Positions 58,751 to 64,000 of a stretch of DNA of 64,000 nucleotides are shown in pieces (positions within the stretch are counted from its first letter, which is position 1; each line of letters opens with the position of its first letter). The translations under genes were made by a program, and so were the position numbers. Origin of the DNA: Streptococcus mitis (GTDB lineage Bacteria; Bacillota; Bacilli; Lactobacillales; Streptococcaceae); contig NZ_WIJP01000009.1 in NCBI RefSeq assembly GCF_009496155.1, positions 1 to 64,000 of the forward strand, read 5' to 3'. The notes under the pieces were generated by a model. That model made no database searches, was not told the origin of the DNA, and worked only from the letters and a program-made list of their open reading frames with translations.

Positions 58751-58969
58751 ATGAACACCAATATAATAGGAAAGCTCTGCATATTACTATCATTTCTACT
58801 CGCAATTATATGTCTATCCTATCAATCTATTTTTTTACCTGAGGGAGAATTGTACGAACCTTACATTTTATCTCGAAATTTGTTAATCATTTCAATCTTA
58901 AACTGGACTTTTTTACTTGGCCTCTATTTAATATATAGAGAGGGTAAAAATAAGAATGTCAATCACTAA
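58751..58969 (+). CDS. Small two-helix membrane protein, possible immunity protein
   Basis: 72 residues with two hydrophobic helices (about 8-27 and 44-63) separated by a short loop, and a basic C-terminus. It begins 5 bases after the stop of the secreted protein, so both are on one transcript. Small membrane proteins beside secreted toxins often confer immunity; that role is inferred only from position. Confidence 0.55.
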   Translation: MNTNIIGKLCILLSFLLAIICLSYQSIFLPEGELYEPYILSRNLLIISILNWTFLLGLYLIYREGKNKNVNH

Positions 58970-59339
58970 GGGGCAGGAACTCAAATTATTAAATGCTAAG
59001 AAAAGGTAGTTTGACTTTATTCATTCTTAACAGTCTTCAACCGATAGTTTAAAACCGTATTTTGAAATTTCAGATATAATAGATTGAAATAAAAGGTGAA
59101 CAAATCGATTAGGAAAGTCAAATTAATTTCTAGAAATGTTTTAGCAATCACGATATACTACTCTAGATTCAATCTGCTATCAACTGATCTTTATTTATAA
59201 TTATCATACGTCAAAGAGAAACTGACCTTGTTTAAAGCAATCAAAAAAAACGAATAAAACAAAATTCTGACTCTCCAGAAAACTAGTTTTATTCGTTTTT
59301 TATGTTTAAGTCTAAATTTTTATTTCAAACTCTAATAAC
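58970..59339. other. Gap before pheT with a bidirectional-looking terminator
   Basis: AAAACGAATAAAAC (about 59248-59261) and GTTTTATTCGTTTT (about 59287-59300) form a large hairpin with T runs on both strands, ending pheT and perhaps the peptide operon. The remaining sequence is AT-rich and I see no gene in it. Confidence 0.6.
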
Positions 59340-61745
59340 TTAACGCACTTCTGCATTGACTTTTTCTTCAAGAGACGCTTGGATTTTTTCCATGTAGCGT
59401 GCGACTTCTTCGTCCGTCAAGCTGTCTTCTGGATTTTGGAAGGTCAAGCTATAAGCCATTGACTTCATACCAAGTCCCAATTTTTCTCCTGAGAAGACGT
59501 CAAAGAGTTTGATATCTGTCAAACGTTTCACGCCTGCAGCTTGGATAGCATCTACAACTTCTTGGTGAGTCACTTCTTCCTTGAGAAGGAGGGCAATGTC
59601 ACGGCTAACTGCTGGGAATTTAGTAATTTCCACAAATGGAGTAGCAGGTTGAAGGGCAGCTTCGATGGCTGAAAGGTTAAGCTCAGCTACATACGTTTCT
59701 GGAATATCGTAATCCTTAGCAGTGACTGGATGCACTTGCCCAAGAAAACCAAGAACTTGGTCACCGAGTGAAATCACGGCTGTACGTCCTGGATGAAGGC
59801 TAGCGATTTCAGATGTTGCTGTATAAGTTACTTGGAGTCCAAAACGAGCAAAGAGGGCTTCAAGGATTCCTTTAGCATAGAAGAAATCAACTGGAACTGC
59901 TGCTGTTTGGAAATCTTTTTCAGCAACCAAGCCTGTCAAGGCAAAGGCAAAGCTATTGATTTCATTTGGAAGTTCTTCTTTTGGATTACCTGTTTGTTCA
60001 AAGACTTTTCCAATCTCGTAAAGAGCCAAGTTTTTATTCTTACGAGCCACGTTGTAAGCAACTGTATCTAGGATACCAGAAATCATATTTTGACGGAGGA
60101 CAGAACGGTCCACTGTCATTGGCCACATGAGTTCAGTAAGGTTACTTGGTTGAGCTGTGAACTCAACTGCTTTTTCAGGAGTTGTCAGAGCGTAGGTGAT
60201 GATTTCTGTCAAACCTGCCCCTTCAGCAATCGTACGAATTTGACGGCGAAGTTTTTGTGTCGCAGTCAATTCACCAGCTGTCCCATCATCTTTTGGAAGG
60301 CTGGTTGGCAAGCGGTCATAACCATAGATACGAGCGATTTCTTCAAAGAGGTCTGCCTCGATAGTGATATCCCAGCGACGACGTGGGACGCTGACTGTAA
60401 AGCTATCTGCATTTCCAGAAAGACCAAAGCCAAGACGACGGAAGACGTCTTCTACATCCGCGTAAGAAAGTTCAGTTCCAAGAACACGGTTAACATCAGT
60501 AAGAGTTGAAGAAACTTCCACATCAGAGGTATCAAGCTCACCCGCTGAAACGATGTCTTTACGCACAGTCGCACCTGCAAGTTCGGCAATCATGCTAGCT
60601 GCCGCATCAAGTGCTTCGTTAACTGTTGCCACATTAATCCCTTTTTCAAAGCGAGAAGAGGACTCTGAACGAAGGTTGAGGCGACCGCTAGTCTTACGGA
60701 TAGATTTTCCATTGAAAACAGCAGCTTCAAGGACGACACGACTAGATTTTTCAGAGATTTCTGTTGCTTGACCACCCATAACACCGGCAAGGGCTACTGG
60801 CTTGTCAGCGACAGTGATGACTAGGTCATTCACGTCCAAGTCACGTTCTTCACCATCTAAAGTCACCAATTTTTCACCAGCACGCGCTTCACGCACACGG
60901 ATGTCAGTCCCTTCAAAGGTATCCAAGTCAAAGGCATGCATAGGTTGACCAAAGTAAAGCAGGATATAGTTGGTCACGTCCACTACGTTATTGATTGGAC
61001 GAATACCTTCATTCATGAGGAGATTTTGCAACCATTGTGGACTTGGTGCGATAGTCACATTGTCCAAGATACGAGCTGCATAGTAAGGCACCTTGTCTGT
61101 TTCAATATCTACAGAAAGGGCATCTGCTGCGGCTTGATCTGTTTCTGAAAGAGTAAATTCTTTAAAGTTGACTGCCTTATCATAGATGGCTGCTACTTCG
61201 TGAGCTACCCCACGCATAGAAAGGGCATCAGCACGGTTAGGTGTGATTGAAAGTTCGATGATTTCATCATCTAAATCTAGATATGAGAAGACTTCCTCAC
61301 CTGGAACGGCATTTTCTGGCAAAATTTGAATGCCATCTGCAAATTCCTTAGGCACAACTGAGTCAGAAATTCCCAATTCACCAAGGGAACAGATCATCCC
61401 AAGTGACTCCAAGCCACGGATTTTTCCTTTTTTGATTTTGTAGTTGTCAGCGATGCGAGCTCCTGGAAGAGCCACCATAACCTTGATACCAGCACGTACA
61501 TTTGGGGCACCACAGACGATTTGACGAGCTTCTTCTTCGCCAACGTTAACCTGACAAACATGGAGGTGAGTTTCTGGCACATCTTCGCAGGACAAGACCT
61601 CACCGACGACAATTTTTGAGAGACCAGCAGCAGGTGATTCCACACCTTCGACCTCGATCCCTGTAGTTGACATTTTTTCAGCCAACTCTTGTGATGGCAC
61701 ATCAATGTCCACCAATTCTTTTAACCATTTATAAGATACAAGCAT
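59340..61745 (-). CDS. pheT: Phenylalanine-tRNA ligase beta subunit
   Basis: 801-residue beta chain of the (alpha-beta)2 synthetase. It contains an N-terminal EMAP/tRNA-binding domain ([21 protein letters not shown]), a B3/B4 editing domain with [16 protein letters not shown], a B5 domain, and a C-terminal anticodon-binding domain. It follows pheS by 108 bases with no acetyltransferase gene between, unlike the pneumococcal arrangement as I recall it. Confidence 0.96.
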   Translation of the reverse strand: MLVSYKWLKELVDIDVPSQELAEKMSTTGIEVEGVESPAAGLSKIVVGEVLSCEDVPETHLHVCQVNVGEEEARQIVCGAPNVRAGIKVMVALPGARIADNYKIKKGKIRGLESLGMICSLGELGISDSVVPKEFADGIQILPENAVPGEEVFSYLDLDDEIIELSITPNRADALSMRGVAHEVAAIYDKAVNFKEFTLSETDQAAADALSVDIETDKVPYYAARILDNVTIAPSPQWLQNLLMNEGIRPINNVVDVTNYILLYFGQPMHAFDLDTFEGTDIRVREARAGEKLVTLDGEERDLDVNDLVITVADKPVALAGVMGGQATEISEKSSRVVLEAAVFNGKSIRKTSGRLNLRSESSSRFEKGINVATVNEALDAAASMIAELAGATVRKDIVSAGELDTSDVEVSSTLTDVNRVLGTELSYADVEDVFRRLGFGLSGNADSFTVSVPRRRWDITIEADLFEEIARIYGYDRLPTSLPKDDGTAGELTATQKLRRQIRTIAEGAGLTEIITYALTTPEKAVEFTAQPSNLTELMWPMTVDRSVLRQNMISGILDTVAYNVARKNKNLALYEIGKVFEQTGNPKEELPNEINSFAFALTGLVAEKDFQTAAVPVDFFYAKGILEALFARFGLQVTYTATSEIASLHPGRTAVISLGDQVLGFLGQVHPVTAKDYDIPETYVAELNLSAIEAALQPATPFVEITKFPAVSRDIALLLKEEVTHQEVVDAIQAAGVKRLTDIKLFDVFSGEKLGLGMKSMAYSLTFQNPEDSLTDEEVARYMEKIQASLEEKVNAEVR

Positions 61746-61853
61746 AATTCTGATTGTAAGATCCTACCAAGTAAGACCTTTTCAATTCCTTTCTTTTTCT
61801 TCGAGTCAGCCCTTACCATTTACCTGACTAGGACTGTATTACATGTTTCAATC

Positions 61854-62900
61854 TTATTTAAACTGTTCTGAGAAGCGGACATCTCCTTGGTAGAATCCAC
61901 GGATATCGTTGATTCCGTAACGGAGCATAGCTACACGCTCTTGTCCCAGACCAAAGGCAAATCCAGAGTAAACAGTCGCATCGATACCACTCATTTCAAG
62001 GACACGTGGGTGAACCATACCGGCTCCCATAATTTCGATCCAACCAGTTTTCTTACATACGTTACAGCCTTCTCCACCACACTTGAAGCAAGAAACATCT
62101 ACCTCAACAGATGGCTCTGTGAATGGGAAGTAAGAGGGACGCAGACGGATCTGACGCTCTTCACCGAACATTTTTTGCACAATCAACTGAAGGGTTCCTT
62201 GAAGATCAGCCATAGAGATATTTTTCCCAACAACCAAACCTTCGATTTGGTGGAATTGGTGACTGTGGGTCGCATCGTCCGTATCACGACGGAAAACACG
62301 TCCTGGTGAGATCATCTTTAAAGGACCTTTAGAAAAATCATGGGCATCCATAGCACGCGCCTGAACTGGAGACGTGTGCGTACGGAGCAAGATTTCTTCT
62401 GTGATATAGAAGGTGTCCTGCATATCACGGGCTGGGTGGTCTTTAGGAAGGTTCATACGTTCAAAGTTATAGTAGTCTTGCTCTACTTCAAAACCATCCA
62501 CGACTTGGTAACCCATCCCAATGAAAATATCTTCGATTTCTTCACTGGTTTGTGTCAAAACGTGGCGGTGACCAGTCGCAACTGGACGACCTGGAAGTGT
62601 CACATCGATACTCTCGCTAGCCAGTTGAGCCGCGACTTTCTTTTCTTCCAAAAGCTTAGCTGTTTCTTCAAAAGCTGCTGTCAAGACATCACGAGCTTCA
62701 TTGACGTGTTTCCCGATAATTGGACGCATCTCAGCAGAGACATCTTTCATTCCTTTGAGGATTTCAGTAAGCGATCCCTTTTTACCAAGGACTAAGACAC
62801 GCAAATCTTGCATCTCTTTTTCATTTTCAGCAGTAATCTGCTTCAAGCTAGCCAGCGTTTCTTCACGAAGCGCTTTTAATTGTTCTTCAATAGTTGACAT
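61854..62900 (-). CDS. pheS: Phenylalanine-tRNA ligase alpha subunit
   Basis: 348-residue catalytic alpha chain charging tRNA-Phe. The start at 62900 follows GGAGGAATT; an extension of six codons is inside the leader. Class II motif 2 ([25 protein letters not shown]) and motif 3 ([17 protein letters not shown]) are complete, and motif 1 is near [17 protein letters not shown]. Its expression is likely controlled by the T-box upstream. Confidence 0.97.
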   Translation of the reverse strand: MSTIEEQLKALREETLASLKQITAENEKEMQDLRVLVLGKKGSLTEILKGMKDVSAEMRPIIGKHVNEARDVLTAAFEETAKLLEEKKVAAQLASESIDVTLPGRPVATGHRHVLTQTSEEIEDIFIGMGYQVVDGFEVEQDYYNFERMNLPKDHPARDMQDTFYITEEILLRTHTSPVQARAMDAHDFSKGPLKMISPGRVFRRDTDDATHSHQFHQIEGLVVGKNISMADLQGTLQLIVQKMFGEERQIRLRPSYFPFTEPSVEVDVSCFKCGGEGCNVCKKTGWIEIMGAGMVHPRVLEMSGIDATVYSGFAFGLGQERVAMLRYGINDIRGFYQGDVRFSEQFK

Positions 62901-62934
62901 AATTCCTCCATCAGTCACTTATCAGATAAAAAGA

Positions 62935-63140
62935 AAACCACATGCCAAAAACTCCACTCGGAGCGTTGACACGCGGTACCATCCGTTTTCATCTGACAAG
63001 TCAGACCTTCATTTCTAAATCCATGCGCAAGTGAATTCACCCAGCTTTCATATAGAGAGCTTGCAGTCACGGCTCTCCTCCCTGATATACTTCCCTTGAG
63101 TTACTAGTCTTGCGGATTCCTATTCAATTACTACTTAGTT
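62935..63140 (-). ncRNA. T-box leader controlling pheS-pheT
   Basis: The minus strand carries the T-box core TGGTACCGCG (about 62975), an upstream stem I region with a GAATTC loop that would offer UUC as specifier for tRNA-Phe, and a terminator-like CTCCGAGTGGAG with T run. Uncharged tRNA-Phe should promote read-through into pheS. Confidence 0.85.
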
Positions 63141-63149
63141 TATCAGATT

Positions 63150-63313
63150 TTGAGTTAAAAAACAAGTTAGATTAGACTAATTTCAGTATAAAAAGGAACA
63201 AGGTAACTTCTCAAAGTAACTTCCACTTGGCTAGCCGAAGTGGAAATTAGTCTAAAACGGATTTTTATGGTGGAATTAAGTATGAGACGTTTGAGTTAGA
63301 AATGAGATCCACT
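63150..63313 (+). mobile_element. Left end of an IS30-family element
   Basis: The transposase gene is preceded by a hairpin TAACTTCCACTT with AAGTGGAAATTA (63216-63257) and AT-rich sequence likely containing the inverted repeat. Only the left portion of the element is inside the window, so its exact end is uncertain. Confidence 0.5.
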
Positions 63314-64000
63314 ATGACAAAACATAAACACCTTACCCTTTCAGACCGTAATGATATCCAATTAGGCTTAGAGCGCGGTGAAACCTTCAAAGCTATCGGA
63401 CAATCCATTCTAAAAGACCCGACCACTGTTTCCAAAGAAGTCAAACGAAACAGACAAGTCCGAGAGTCTACATGCCATAACCTTCCTTGCCCTCTACTCG
63501 ATAAAGCTCCCTTTGTCTGTAACGGTTGCCCTAAAAGAAGACAAAATTGTGGATTTAAAAAAATTTTCTACCTAGCTAAGCAAGCTCAAAAGCAGTACGA
63601 ACAAACTCTTGTCGAAGCTCGTGAAGGCACTCCCCTTAACTCGCAGACTTTCTGGGACATGGACAAAGTCATTTCTGATGGTGTTAAAAAGGGACAACAC
63701 ATCTATCATATCCTCAAAACTCATAACCTTGATGTCAGCTCCTCAACTGTCTATCGACACATCCGAAAAGGATACCTATCTATCGCTCCGATTGATTTAG
63801 CCAGAGCCGTTAAATTCAAAGAAAGACGGAAAAGTAAGTTACCTTCCATCCCTAAAGAAGCTAAAAAAGGACGTTCCTATGAGGATTTCCAAAATTATTT
63901 AGCTCTTAACCAACTGAACTACTGGATGGAAATGGACACTGTTATGGGCAGGATAGGAGGTAAAGTCCTACTCACCTTCAATCTCTCTTTCTGTAACTTT
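63314..64000 (+). CDS. IS30-family transposase, partial (runs off the window)
   Basis: The frame is open from the ATG at 63314 to the window end (229 codons). The N-terminus MTKHKHLTLSDRNDIQLGLE and following helix-turn-helix are typical of IS30 transposases, then a zinc-like cluster (CHNLPCPLLD, CNGCPKRR, CGF), and the start of the DDE catalytic core at WMEMDTVMG. It is intact as far as it goes. It may be a boundary of the rearranged segment. Confidence 0.9.
   Translation, partial: MTKHKHLTLSDRNDIQLGLERGETFKAIGQSILKDPTTVSKEVKRNRQVRESTCHNLPCPLLDKAPFVCNGCPKRRQNCGFKKIFYLAKQAQKQYEQTLVEAREGTPLNSQTFWDMDKVISDGVKKGQHIYHILKTHNLDVSSSTVYRHIRKGYLSIAPIDLARAVKFKERRKSKLPSIPKEAKKGRSYEDFQNYLALNQLNYWMEMDTVMGRIGGKVLLTFNLSFCNF

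Noticed and set aside
62701..63018. 105-codon plus-strand ORF across the pheS leader
   Set aside because: It is antisense to pheS and its T-box, which account for the conservation.

Overview
The window is a low-GC streptococcal chromosome segment of the Mitis group: Streptococcus mitis or S. pseudopneumoniae, or an atypical non-encapsulated S. pneumoniae. The signs are choline-binding proteins, ritR, mapZ, the dexB-aliA interval, a pneumococcal-type BOX element, PBP1a and PBP2x close to pneumococcal ones, and the liaFSR, mevalonate and clpL-luxS blocks. Against an ordinary pneumococcus, the capsule operon is absent, a giant fucosidase-bearing surface protein lies next to the glutathione peroxidase gene, and the order rplM-ABC transporter-rgg-pheTS is unfamiliar.

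Layout: 1-2.6 kb liaFSR cell-envelope stress system. 2.6-6.4 kb mevalonate/isoprenoid operon (mvaK1-mvaD-mvaK2-fni). 6.5-9.1 kb two choline-binding proteins, one a serine protease. 9.2-18.2 kb ritR, gnd, mapZ, an rRNA methyltransferase, rnpB, gpsB, a ypsA-like gene, recU and pbp1a. 18.3-28 kb the capsule-locus position, holding aliA, glf and two AliB-like oligopeptide-binding lipoproteins (aliD/aliC type) up to dexB. 28-37.3 kb a DUF1846 gene, luxS, clpL, then mraY-pbpX-ftsL-rsmH. 37.4-39.8 kb a small regulator with DUF3278-like membrane proteins and a glutathione peroxidase. 40.1-46.0 kb a 1970-residue LPXTG protein combining a trypsin-like protease and a GH29 fucosidase.

46.2-53.8 kb is mobile. 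A truncated integrase from an older element abuts an 82-bp copy of the rpsI 3' end. A complete 6.7-kb integrative element follows, inserted at the rpsI 3' end. It carries cadD-cadX cadmium resistance, two MobC-like proteins, a phage-type replisome organiser, an excisionase-like protein, a repressor and an integrase, but no recognisable relaxase. Its non-coding DNA holds several repeat families that look like integrase-arm, regulator and transfer/replication sites.

53.8-64 kb: rpsI-rplM with an L13 leader, a NatAB-like ABC exporter, and an Rgg regulator divergent from a previously easy-to-miss 32-codon peptide ending in a Trp-X-Trp motif. After the peptide come a secreted beta-rich protein and a small two-helix membrane protein. 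pheS-pheT with a T-box leader and a partial IS30-family element complete the window. The Rgg-peptide-secreted protein cassette is the best candidate for an undescribed system. Both beta-lactam target genes carry residues known from resistant mosaic alleles (T338A in PBP2x; Thr after SRN and an NTGY block in PBP1a). No tRNA, complete rRNA or CRISPR array was seen.
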